NCBI GenBank assembly: GCA_902616245.1 | Contig: CACMSB010000005.1 | Location: 1-64,000 of the forward strand | Reading direction: 5' to 3' | DNA from: an uncultured Pelagibacteraceae bacterium | GTDB lineage: Bacteria; Pseudomonadota; Alphaproteobacteria; Pelagibacterales; Pelagibacteraceae | Length of the DNA stretch: 64,000 nucleotides | Shown: piece after piece, positions 27,857 to 36,796 of the stretch | Layout of the letters: the number at the start of each line of letters is the position of its first letter | How positions within the stretch are numbered: position 1 is the stretch's first letter | Program-made: the position numbers and the translations under genes | Notes under the pieces: generated by a model | Seen by the model: only the letters and a program-made list of their open reading frames with translations | Database searches by the model: none | Told to the model about the DNA's origin: nothing

Positions 27857-29149
27857 CTAAATTTTCTTAAATTCGTTTAAATTATTTGGTTCATCTATTG
27901 GTTCAGTTGAAGGATTAAGTTCTATACCGGCTGGAGTTATAGTTTGTGGCATAGGTGCAAATTGTGAATCTGGGTTATCTCCAGACTCTCTAATTTGCAT
28001 TCTATATATTCCAAATAAACCAATAAATGAATGAAATATAATTAAAAAAATAAAAAATCCATTTTCTCCTAAAAATTCCATAAATAATGAGCACATAAAA
28101 GGACCGCAAATTGCACCAAGACCAAAAACAAATTGTAATCCTGCTCCTGCTGCTACAAATTTTTCTTTTGGTATAAAATCATTTGTGTGTGCAAAAATTA
28201 ATGCAAACATTGGTAGACTACAAAAAGAAAAACACATTATACAGATATAAAAAAATATTTTTGATGTAGCTAAACCTGCAGGCATATACATTTGACCCGA
28301 GGAAATAATCGCCAAAAAACAAAATAAAGCTGCTCCAAATGTTGTATAAATAATTACAATTCTTCTATCTAAAACATCTGATAATTTTCCTATTGGCCAT
28401 TGAGATATAGCTCCAGATATAGCAAATAAAAAGGTTACTATTGAAACTTCTAAAATACTAAAATTCATCGATGTAGCATAAACTGCAATCAACGAGAAAA
28501 CAGCTGAATGTGATATTCCAATTAAAAACGAACTGACAACACCAAATGGTGATGATTTATAAACTTCCTTTAGCTTCATACCAGATATTTTTTTAAAGTT
28601 TGGAGCCTTTCTTTTTGTTAATAATATTGGAACAAGAGACAATGACATAAATAAAGATATCAGTATAAAAGGTTGAAAGTTTTCTGGTTTGCTAAAGTTT
28701 ATGAAAAACATTCCAATTGCCATAGAAGCATACATAACGATCATGTAGATTGATAAAACACTACCTCTGTTCTTATTTGTAGATCTATCATTTAACCAGC
28801 TTTCAGCAATCGTATAAAGACAAACCATACTAAATCCAGAAATCATTCTAAGCACAAACCATGAAATAGGATTTACAAAAATAGAGTGTAATAAGACCAC
28901 AATTGAAGTGACAGAAGCAAAAGCTGCAAATACTCTAATATGCCCAACTCTATGAATTAATGATTGTATAATTTTTGCTCCAATAAAATATCCAACAAAA
29001 TATCCAGAAAATAAAAAACCTGTCGATGATAGACCAAAATTTTCTTTAACTGCTCTAACACCTAGCAGAGTACCTTGAAAACCATGAGCGAGCATTATAA
29101 ATGCCATACCCATAAAAAGAGCCCAAGAGTTTTTAATAATTTTGTTCAT
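27857..29149 (-). CDS. MFS transporter (YcaD-like)
   Basis: 430 aa, 12 TM-like segments, FSGYFVGYFIGAKIIQSLIHRVGHIRVFA. Confidence 0.88.
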   Translation of the reverse strand: MNKIIKNSWALFMGMAFIMLAHGFQGTLLGVRAVKENFGLSSTGFLFSGYFVGYFIGAKIIQSLIHRVGHIRVFAAFASVTSIVVLLHSIFVNPISWFVLRMISGFSMVCLYTIAESWLNDRSTNKNRGSVLSIYMIVMYASMAIGMFFINFSKPENFQPFILISLFMSLSLVPILLTKRKAPNFKKISGMKLKEVYKSSPFGVVSSFLIGISHSAVFSLIAVYATSMNFSILEVSIVTFLFAISGAISQWPIGKLSDVLDRRIVIIYTTFGAALFCFLAIISSGQMYMPAGLATSKIFFYICIMCFSFCSLPMFALIFAHTNDFIPKEKFVAAGAGLQFVFGLGAICGPFMCSLFMEFLGENGFFIFLIIFHSFIGLFGIYRMQIRESGDNPDSQFAPMPQTITPAGIELNPSTEPIDEPNNLNEFKKI

Positions 29150-29218
29150 AAAATTAGCGGTGTTTATGGGCGATCTAATTTTAAATCAAGACAAATTTGT
29201 GACAAAAAGAAAAATAAT

Positions 29219-30085
29219 TTACTTAGAAGAAGATTTTAATTTTAGATATGAGTGAACAGCTATAGTGAATATAATTACAAGTCCACCAACTATTGTTTCT
29301 AGACTAGGCTGCTCTTTGATAACTAACCAAACCCAAATGGGTCCTAAAATGGTCTCAAGAAGAAAAAACAGATTAACTTCTTCGGCAGGTATAAATCTTG
29401 GAGCAATCGTCACCAGAACGAATGGTATTGCTACACATAAAATACACATTAAAGGTATATAAATCAGGTCTTTTTCAACTAACTCATAACTTTCAACAAA
29501 AAAGAGAGCAAATAGAGCTACTGTAAGCTTGCCTACAACTGCCGATGGTAGCAAATCTCTATCTTTTGCCGACCTGATTATTACCGCGTTGGTGGCGAGT
29601 CCAAAAGCTGTTGTTATACCCATAAGATCACCAAATAAGTTACCCATCTCTAGAGAGTCATAGAATATATATATTACAGCTACTAAAGTAATAGCTATAG
29701 CTATCCAAGTCTTCTTATCGGGAACCTCTTTTAAAAATATTGCACCAAGGATTGCCGAAAGCATGGGTGCCATTGCAATCATTATTAATGTATTTGCTAC
29801 ATTTGTATTTTGGATTGAAATTATAAATGTGATGTTACAAATCGAAAAACTTATAATATAAAAAATACCAGCATAACCAACATTCAAAAATGCTTTAATA
29901 AAGTTTTTTTTATAAAATATAAGAAGTCCAATTAATACAGCTACAAATGGTATCGCACCTCTATAAAACAATAATCCCCAAGTATCTATAGAAGATAATC
30001 TAATAAATAGTGAATCTGGTGTGATAAACATCACAGCTATAAATGCAAGGGAAGAACCTTTTTGCTGATTTGATAAGTTTTTCAA
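29219..30085 (-). CDS. EamA-family (DMT) transporter
   Basis: 288 aa, about 10 TM segments; abuts gshB. Confidence 0.85.
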   Translation of the reverse strand: MKNLSNQQKGSSLAFIAVMFITPDSLFIRLSSIDTWGLLFYRGAIPFVAVLIGLLIFYKKNFIKAFLNVGYAGIFYIISFSICNITFIISIQNTNVANTLIMIAMAPMLSAILGAIFLKEVPDKKTWIAIAITLVAVIYIFYDSLEMGNLFGDLMGITTAFGLATNAVIIRSAKDRDLLPSAVVGKLTVALFALFFVESYELVEKDLIYIPLMCILCVAIPFVLVTIAPRFIPAEEVNLFFLLETILGPIWVWLVIKEQPSLETIVGGLVIIFTIAVHSYLKLKSSSK

Positions 30086-31018
30086 CTATAAACCTTTCCA
30101 AAAAGTCTTAGCCAAGTTTATCTGTGATAAATCAAAGTATGTTTTTATACCCGTTGGTGATGTTACATTTATATCTCCATTTAACTTTCCATCAATAAAG
30201 TCTATTCCCGCAAAGTAAATTCCATCTTTTTTAATTTTTTTTGCAATTATATTTGAAACTTTTAGCTCTTTATTACTTAAAAATGCGATTTTAGGTTTTG
30301 CACCTTTGCTCATATTGCTTAATATTGATCCTGATTTTGGAACTCTAGATATAGCTCCGCAAACTTTACCATTTATAATAAAAACTCTTTTATCTCCAAA
30401 CTTAATTTTATTTAAAAATTTTTGACACATAATGTGACCGTGTTTTTTCAATATTTGTTTTATTTTAAGTAAATTAAGCTTCCCTGAAATAAGATTTATA
30501 TCATTGCCACCATAGCTATGAATAGGTTTAATTATTATCTTTTTATGTTTTTTGAAAAATTTTTTAATTTCAATCAAATCTTTAGTAAATATTGTATCCG
30601 CCATATAATTTTTAAAATTTAAAGAATAAAATTTTTCTGAAATATTTCTTACTGAAGTAGGATCATTAATAATTTTTGTTTTATCTTTGATTCTATCTAG
30701 CATTAATGTTGTAGAAATATATTCCAAGTTAAAAGGTGGATCCTGTCTGATTAAAATATATTTTGCAAAGGATAAGTCTAATTTTGATTTTTTTAGAATT
30801 TTGTAAAATTTCTTTTTTGAATAATCAATTTTAATAAAATATCCTTCACTTACAGTTTTTCCTCTTATATTCGATAAATTTTCTGGATAATAATAAAATA
30901 ATTTATAACCTTTGCTTTGAGCTTCATTAGCTAAAAAAATAGTAGTATCTGTTTTGATATTTATTTTTTTTAAATTATCACCTTGTATAGCAACAATTTT
31001 ATTGGTCATATAAATCAT
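30086..31018 (-). CDS. gshB: Glutathione synthase
   Basis: ATP-grasp layout; IIIKPIHSYGGNDINLI, DPPFNLEYISTTLMLD, INVTSPTGIK. Confidence 0.9.
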   Translation of the reverse strand: MIYMTNKIVAIQGDNLKKINIKTDTTIFLANEAQSKGYKLFYYYPENLSNIRGKTVSEGYFIKIDYSKKKFYKILKKSKLDLSFAKYILIRQDPPFNLEYISTTLMLDRIKDKTKIINDPTSVRNISEKFYSLNFKNYMADTIFTKDLIEIKKFFKKHKKIIIKPIHSYGGNDINLISGKLNLLKIKQILKKHGHIMCQKFLNKIKFGDKRVFIINGKVCGAISRVPKSGSILSNMSKGAKPKIAFLSNKELKVSNIIAKKIKKDGIYFAGIDFIDGKLNGDINVTSPTGIKTYFDLSQINLAKTFWKGL

Positions 31019-32294
31019 TCAAATTTTCGGAATTTGAATACTTACTTATTATATTATCAGCATTTGTTTTTTTACTTTTTACAATTTTTTCTAAGTGATC
31101 TAAAAACTTTACTTCACTTAAATTTTTTCTATTTAAAAAGTCTCTCTTTTTTAATCCTGATTTTGATATGTCTAATAGTCTCTCTGCCCAATACGAAATA
31201 TCCTTGCCCATTAAATTAGTTTTCAAGCCGTTTTTAGGGGCATTTTTATAAGCTGAAAGCACTTCATTAGCTTCCCAATTTTTAATTAAATCTAAAGCTT
31301 CTTCAAGATTTCCATAAAGTAATCCAGTGAATAGGGCAGGACCAGCACATAAACACTCCCATCCGCACGCATCCATTGATCTTAATTCGATATATTGTTT
31401 TAATCTGTTCTCTGTAAATATTGTACCTAAATGTGTATCAAGATCGTTAGTACTAGGAATTTTATTTCCAATTTCTTTAATTTCTCCATTCATAAAGTTT
31501 TTAAATAAATATTTTTTTCCAGATATATAATTACCTTCACTTTGTAAAAATAAGATTGGATAATTCATAATATAATCTGCATATTTTTCAAAATTTACAT
31601 CTTTTAAAAAAAACTCAGGCAATCCACCTCTAGATGTTTCTTGCCAAACTTTAGATCTGTAAGATAAGTATCCACTATTACTTTTTTCAACAATAGAGGA
31701 ATTTGCAAAAAGTCCGATAGATATTGGAACTAAATTATTTGCCAACTTAAATTTTTTTATAAAATCTTCTTCTGAGGTATAATCTAAATTTAATTGCGTA
31801 CCTGCAGTTTTATACATCATATCCAAACTTAGTTTTCCTTCAACAGGCATATCTTTGGTCATAACCTCATACCTTTTTTTTGGATTATTAGGTATATCCT
31901 CAAGTTTAGATATAGGATCATATCCAGCGCTTACTATTTTAAAATCTAATTTTTCAATTACCTGATTTAACTCAAATAAATATTCATGAGACTCAGCACA
32001 AGCTTCGTGTATATTATTTAATTTTGCTCCAGATAACTCTATTTGATTACCAGGCTCTAAAGTAATACTTTTACCATTCTTAGTTAACCCTATTGGATTT
32101 TTTTCCTCAAAAATAGGTTTCCAGCCAAACTCATATAAATTTTCAAACATTTTCTTGATTTTGGAATAATCAATTCTCGTATTTGTTTTTTTATCAAAAA
32201 TAAATTTTTCATGCTCAACTCCAATCTTTAAATTAGATTTATCCTTTGAGCCTGACTTAAAATGTTCTATTATTTGTTCCTTTGTTTCTATCAT
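30999..32294 (-). CDS. gshA: Glutamate-cysteine ligase (GCS2/plant-type)
   Basis: IGVEHEKFIF, MMYKTAGTQLNLDYTSEEDF, ELRSMDACGWECLCAGPA. Confidence 0.92.
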   Translation of the reverse strand: MIETKEQIIEHFKSGSKDKSNLKIGVEHEKFIFDKKTNTRIDYSKIKKMFENLYEFGWKPIFEEKNPIGLTKNGKSITLEPGNQIELSGAKLNNIHEACAESHEYLFELNQVIEKLDFKIVSAGYDPISKLEDIPNNPKKRYEVMTKDMPVEGKLSLDMMYKTAGTQLNLDYTSEEDFIKKFKLANNLVPISIGLFANSSIVEKSNSGYLSYRSKVWQETSRGGLPEFFLKDVNFEKYADYIMNYPILFLQSEGNYISGKKYLFKNFMNGEIKEIGNKIPSTNDLDTHLGTIFTENRLKQYIELRSMDACGWECLCAGPALFTGLLYGNLEEALDLIKNWEANEVLSAYKNAPKNGLKTNLMGKDISYWAERLLDISKSGLKKRDFLNRKNLSEVKFLDHLEKIVKSKKTNADNIISKYSNSENLNDLYDQ

Positions 32295-34243
32295 TAGCTT
32301 ATATTGTTTCTTTTTAGATAATCTTCAATTTCCTTTATATTACTTAATTTGTTAGAGCAAGTTTGATTTTTACATATAACAATTTTTGCCTCTTTTACTT
32401 CATTATCTAGATATTTAAATGTAGCTCTAGTAAAAAATTTTTTTTGCAAATACTTTTTTATATTAGGATCTAAATTTTGCTTTCCATGAATTGTAAAAGA
32501 TATACTTTCATTACAAATATCCAATGATTTTACAAAACTAAACATTTGTGCAAAGTTTGAGTTTAAAACTTGGTGGAAACTCTTTTTTAAAATATCAATT
32601 TTTTCAAACCATATTTTATCGCTAGTTATAATATATATTTTATTACATAAGTTTAAATATACGCTATTTCCATTTGGTATATTATTATCATTTAGATCTA
32701 CTGGTTGTACAAATAGATCATTGTCTAATATTTTATTTTTCTGCATTAAGCCTGATTTTCTATCAAAGAAGTATTCCCAGGTTTTTATTAAAACATCTTT
32801 TGCTTTTTCGATGTATTTAACATCACCATCTAACTCATAAATAGTTATCAAAAGACTAGCATAGTATACGTAATCTTCCAAAAAAGCGTTAATCTCTGTG
32901 TCTTGATAGCAATGGAAAATTTTGTCTGACAAATATTTTTCCAATATCTTTATACTAACAAAAGTATTTTGTTTTAATTCTTCATTATCAGTTACTAGCG
33001 ATGAAAGAAGAAGTGTTTCTAATAAAAAACAATTTTGATCAGTTTGAGATTTATCATCAAATAATGGTTTAGTACGTTTATTTCTTTGATCTAATAACGT
33101 TTTTTCTGTGTTTGAGATTTCTTTAATCTCATCATCGGAAAGTTTATTATGAGTTTCTATTAAAATATTATTACCTTCAAAATTTCCCTCTTCAGTTAAA
33201 TTATATTTTTTTGCAAATAAATTAAATTTAGAACCCAGAGTATTTTTTAGTTCTGCATAATTCCATACATAATATTTTCCTTCAACACCATCGCTATCGG
33301 CATCATATGCAGACCCATAAAGATCAAAATCATTTTTAAATTCTGAATTAATAAAATCTATAGTCTGCTCTAACTTTTTCTTATAATAAAGATCATTAGT
33401 TTTTTGAAAGAACTTATTTAACAATCCTATATATTGAATATTGTCATAAAGCATTTTTTCGAAGTGAGGGATGATCCAATTTTCATCAACAGTGTATCTT
33501 GCTATACCTCCAGCTAGATGATCATACATTCCTTTTGACGAAATATTGTATAGTAAAGTTTCAACAGGTTTAAAGTATTCTCCTTTTCCTGTTTTTAAAT
33601 AAAAATAAAACATTGCATCAAATAAATAAAATTGGGGAAACTTAGGAGCTCCCTTGAAACTCCCATTATCTTTATCAAGGTGCTGTATAATTTTTTCTAA
33701 AAATGGCTCTAATGGTTGATTTAATACTGCTGATCTTTGATTAATTTTACCAAATATTTCTTGCATTTGGGGCGCTTGATCGAGAATTTTTTCTCTATTC
33801 TTATTATATACGTCAGAAACATTATTTAGAACATTTTGAAAATCTGGTCTTCCATGCATTTCTTTTGGTGGGAAATAAGTTCCACCAGTAAAAGGAACTC
33901 CATTTTCATCAAGAAACATCGATAAAGGCCAACCTCCTTGTGTTCCTGTTAAAATAGATAAACTTCTTTGAAAAACATAATCTAAATCAGGTCTTTCTTC
34001 TCTATCAACTTTAATGTTTATAAATTTTTCATTCATTATTTTAGCAGTTTGATCATCTTCAAAACTTTCATGAGCCATCACATGACACCAATGACAGCTT
34101 GCATATCCAACACTAAGAAATATTGGTTTTTTTTCTTTTTTTGCTTGTTCTAAACTTTCTTTATTCCAAGCAAACCAATTTACTGGATTATCTTTGTGCT
34201 GCTTTAAATACGGACTTTTCTCTTCCTTAAGTTTATTAGTCAT
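32294..34243 (-). CDS. DUF255/YyaL thioredoxin-domain protein
   Basis: SPYLKQHKDNPVNWFAWNKESLEQAKKEKKPIFLSVGYASCHWCHVMAHESFED. Confidence 0.93.
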   Translation of the reverse strand: MTNKLKEEKSPYLKQHKDNPVNWFAWNKESLEQAKKEKKPIFLSVGYASCHWCHVMAHESFEDDQTAKIMNEKFINIKVDREERPDLDYVFQRSLSILTGTQGGWPLSMFLDENGVPFTGGTYFPPKEMHGRPDFQNVLNNVSDVYNKNREKILDQAPQMQEIFGKINQRSAVLNQPLEPFLEKIIQHLDKDNGSFKGAPKFPQFYLFDAMFYFYLKTGKGEYFKPVETLLYNISSKGMYDHLAGGIARYTVDENWIIPHFEKMLYDNIQYIGLLNKFFQKTNDLYYKKKLEQTIDFINSEFKNDFDLYGSAYDADSDGVEGKYYVWNYAELKNTLGSKFNLFAKKYNLTEEGNFEGNNILIETHNKLSDDEIKEISNTEKTLLDQRNKRTKPLFDDKSQTDQNCFLLETLLLSSLVTDNEELKQNTFVSIKILEKYLSDKIFHCYQDTEINAFLEDYVYYASLLITIYELDGDVKYIEKAKDVLIKTWEYFFDRKSGLMQKNKILDNDLFVQPVDLNDNNIPNGNSVYLNLCNKIYIITSDKIWFEKIDILKKSFHQVLNSNFAQMFSFVKSLDICNESISFTIHGKQNLDPNIKKYLQKKFFTRATFKYLDNEVKEAKIVICKNQTCSNKLSNIKEIEDYLKRNNIS

Positions 34244-34258
34244 GTTTTCTTAAAAAAA

Positions 34259-34816
34259 TTAGTGATGATAAAAAGGTTTTCTATCAAATATCTTTTTAAC
34301 CATTGGTTCAAACTCTTCTAGAGACATAGATTTGTAATTAGGATCAAAAGAAGACTGGTCGTATTTTTCACAAAAATCAACTGTATCTTGATAGTATTTG
34401 TGATCCTTGAATTTATCTCTAGCGTTTCTATCACCTCCTAAGTGATGAGCACTATAATATGTTTGAAAAAGTCCATGATGAAGTATTATCCAATATGTTT
34501 TTTCTGAAACATATGGTCTTATTATTGAAGCCGCATATTGAGAATGATTCATAGGCGCCAAGTCATCTCCTATGTCATGAAGTAAAGTTGCTACAACCAT
34601 CTCTTCACTTTCTCCATTTTTGTAAGCTCTTGTTGCTGCTTGCAAGGAATGTTCTAATCTAGTTATTTGATAACCCTCAAGAGTTGTCGTTTGACTTGCA
34701 AGATATTTAAGTAATCTATCAGCAGTTTTGCGTTCAAAATTTTTTTCATACCTTTCTAATAATTCATAATCTTCTTTTGAACCATTTTTCATTTCAGTAA
34801 AATTTACTTTTTTCAT
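34259..34816 (-). CDS. HD-domain protein
   Basis: RLEHSLQAATRAYKNGESEEMVVATLLHDIGDDL...ILHHGLFQ. Confidence 0.85.
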   Translation of the reverse strand: MKKVNFTEMKNGSKEDYELLERYEKNFERKTADRLLKYLASQTTTLEGYQITRLEHSLQAATRAYKNGESEEMVVATLLHDIGDDLAPMNHSQYAASIIRPYVSEKTYWIILHHGLFQTYYSAHHLGGDRNARDKFKDHKYYQDTVDFCEKYDQSSFDPNYKSMSLEEFEPMVKKIFDRKPFYHH

Positions 34817-36285
34817 TAATTACTCGACCCAGTACTTAATAATGATAATTGTGTAACTTTATCTTCTCCAAGTTCATCAATTATTTTTACTGGATAATCA
34901 CCAGTAAAATGATGATCAGTTAACTGAGGATAAGCATCGTTTCTCTTCTCAAAACCCATTCCTCGATACAAACCATCTAAAGTTAAAAATTTAAGTGATT
35001 TTGCTTTTATAAATTCTTTTATTTCATCTACTGATTTATTTGCTGCTAATAGTTCTTTTTTTGTAGGTGTATCAACTCCATAAAAATCTGGATATTTTAT
35101 TTCTGGACTAGCTATCCTCACATGTATCTCTTTAGCACCATTATCATATAACATCTTTACAATCTTTGATGAAGTAGTTCCTCTAACTAGAGAGTCATCA
35201 ACCAAAATAATTTTTTTATTTTTTATAACTGAAACATTTGCATTTAATTTTAATTTAACTCCTAAACTTCTAATCTGCTGCGATGGCTCTATAAAAGTTC
35301 GACCAACATAATGATTTCTAATTAAACCCAAATCAAAATTTATTTTTTTTTCTTCCGCGTAACCTAATGCAGCAGCATTACCAGAATCTGGTACAGGCAC
35401 AACCAAGTCAGCATCTAAATCGTCCTCTTTTGCTAATTCAGCTCCAAATCTTTTTCGATATTCATAAGCAGTTTTACCATTTAAAATACTATCTGGTCTT
35501 GAAAAATAAATATATTCAAAAACACATGGTCTCACTTTTTTTTGAGGAAATGGCTTAATACTTTTTAATTCATCATTTTCTACATAAACAATTTCACCAT
35601 TTTCAACTTCTCTAACAAATTTTGCACCGATAATATCAAAAGCACATGTCTCAGATGCAAAAACATAAGAGTTTTTTAATTTTCCTATGACCAGAGGTCT
35701 AATTCCATAAGGATCTCTTACCCCAATAAGAGTATTTTGTGTCATCATAACTAATGCATATCCCCCTTGAATTTGAAACAGTGCATCAATAACTTTATCA
35801 ATTGTCTTTGGTCTTTTTGATTTTGCTATAAGTTTTACTATGGTTTCTGTATCTGATGTTGTGTAAAAGATTGAGCCTTCTTCAACCATTTTATTTCTTA
35901 GTGTTATGGCATTCGTTAGATTTCCATTATGTGCAACACCAATTCCACCCGAATTAGTGTCAGCAAAGAATGGTTGCACATTTCTCAAAGCAGTTCCTCC
36001 AGTTGTAGAATATCTATTGTGACCTATAGCGTAATTTCCTGGCAAGTTTTTTAAAACTTTCTCATCATTAAAATTGTCACCAACTAGACCAAATCTTTTT
36101 TCAGAGTGATATTTTTTACCATCAAATGATACAATTCCACAGCCTTCCTGGCCCCTGTGTTGTAACGCATGAAGTCCTAAAGCAGTTAAGGTTGATGCTT
36201 CTGGTGTATTACTTATACCAAAGACAGCACACTCCTCTTTTAATTTAGGGTTATACATCTTGAACTTTTTCTTTAGCGTCTTCAT
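34816..36285 (-). CDS. purF: Amidophosphoribosyltransferase (start probably 36258, MYNPKLKEECAVFGI)
   Basis: CAVFGI N-terminal Cys, HRGQEGCGIVSFDG, PRPP motif IILVDDSLVRGTTS. Confidence 0.96.
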   Translation of the reverse strand: MKTLKKKFKMYNPKLKEECAVFGISNTPEASTLTALGLHALQHRGQEGCGIVSFDGKKYHSEKRFGLVGDNFNDEKVLKNLPGNYAIGHNRYSTTGGTALRNVQPFFADTNSGGIGVAHNGNLTNAITLRNKMVEEGSIFYTTSDTETIVKLIAKSKRPKTIDKVIDALFQIQGGYALVMMTQNTLIGVRDPYGIRPLVIGKLKNSYVFASETCAFDIIGAKFVREVENGEIVYVENDELKSIKPFPQKKVRPCVFEYIYFSRPDSILNGKTAYEYRKRFGAELAKEDDLDADLVVPVPDSGNAAALGYAEEKKINFDLGLIRNHYVGRTFIEPSQQIRSLGVKLKLNANVSVIKNKKIILVDDSLVRGTTSSKIVKMLYDNGAKEIHVRIASPEIKYPDFYGVDTPTKKELLAANKSVDEIKEFIKAKSLKFLTLDGLYRGMGFEKRNDAYPQLTDHHFTGDYPVKIIDELGEDKVTQLSLLSTGSSN

Positions 36286-36796
36286 ATTGTTTTTGATTTG
36301 GAAATACCTTTATAAGATAGATACTACCTTTTTCAACCCAAGGAAATGTTAACGAATCTTTTAAATTTAACGGCCATTTTTTACTATCGTAGACGACGTC
36401 AATAGCAGTGAACAAACAAACAATTAGTATATAGCTCTTAGCGATTCCAAAGAAAAAACCAAAAACTTTATCGATTGAACCTAATCCAGAGTAAGAAACA
36501 ACTTTACTTATTGCTTTATTTCCTAAAAGAACAAAAAATATTATTAAGATAAATAATATTACACCAACAGATATATCAAGAACATATTCACTGTCTAAAA
36601 TACCATCAAAGTAAGGCTTTACTTTCGGAAATAAATAAATTGTTAAAATATATGCCAAAACCCATTTGGCAGCTGACAATAAACTTAAAACAAAACCTTT
36701 TCTAGATCCTTGAATTAAAAAATAAATGGTTAATACAAAAAAAATATAATCAAATAATGTTACTTGAATTAAAAAATCCTGAATAGCTTCAATCAT
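36251..36796 (-). CDS. cvpA: CvpA family protein
   Basis: 4-TM protein FDYIFFVLTIYFLIQGSRKGFVLSLLSAAKWVLAYI; upstream of purF as in many proteobacteria. Confidence 0.9.
   Translation of the reverse strand: MIEAIQDFLIQVTLFDYIFFVLTIYFLIQGSRKGFVLSLLSAAKWVLAYILTIYLFPKVKPYFDGILDSEYVLDISVGVILFILIIFFVLLGNKAISKVVSYSGLGSIDKVFGFFFGIAKSYILIVCLFTAIDVVYDSKKWPLNLKDSLTFPWVEKGSIYLIKVFPNQKQYEDAKEKVQDV

Noticed and set aside
34259-34816. HD-domain protein as a PhnZ-type mixed-valent diiron oxygenase
   Set aside because: HD residues are present, but the Tyr/Glu spacing before the first His does not match PhnZ, so I only call it an HD-domain protein.
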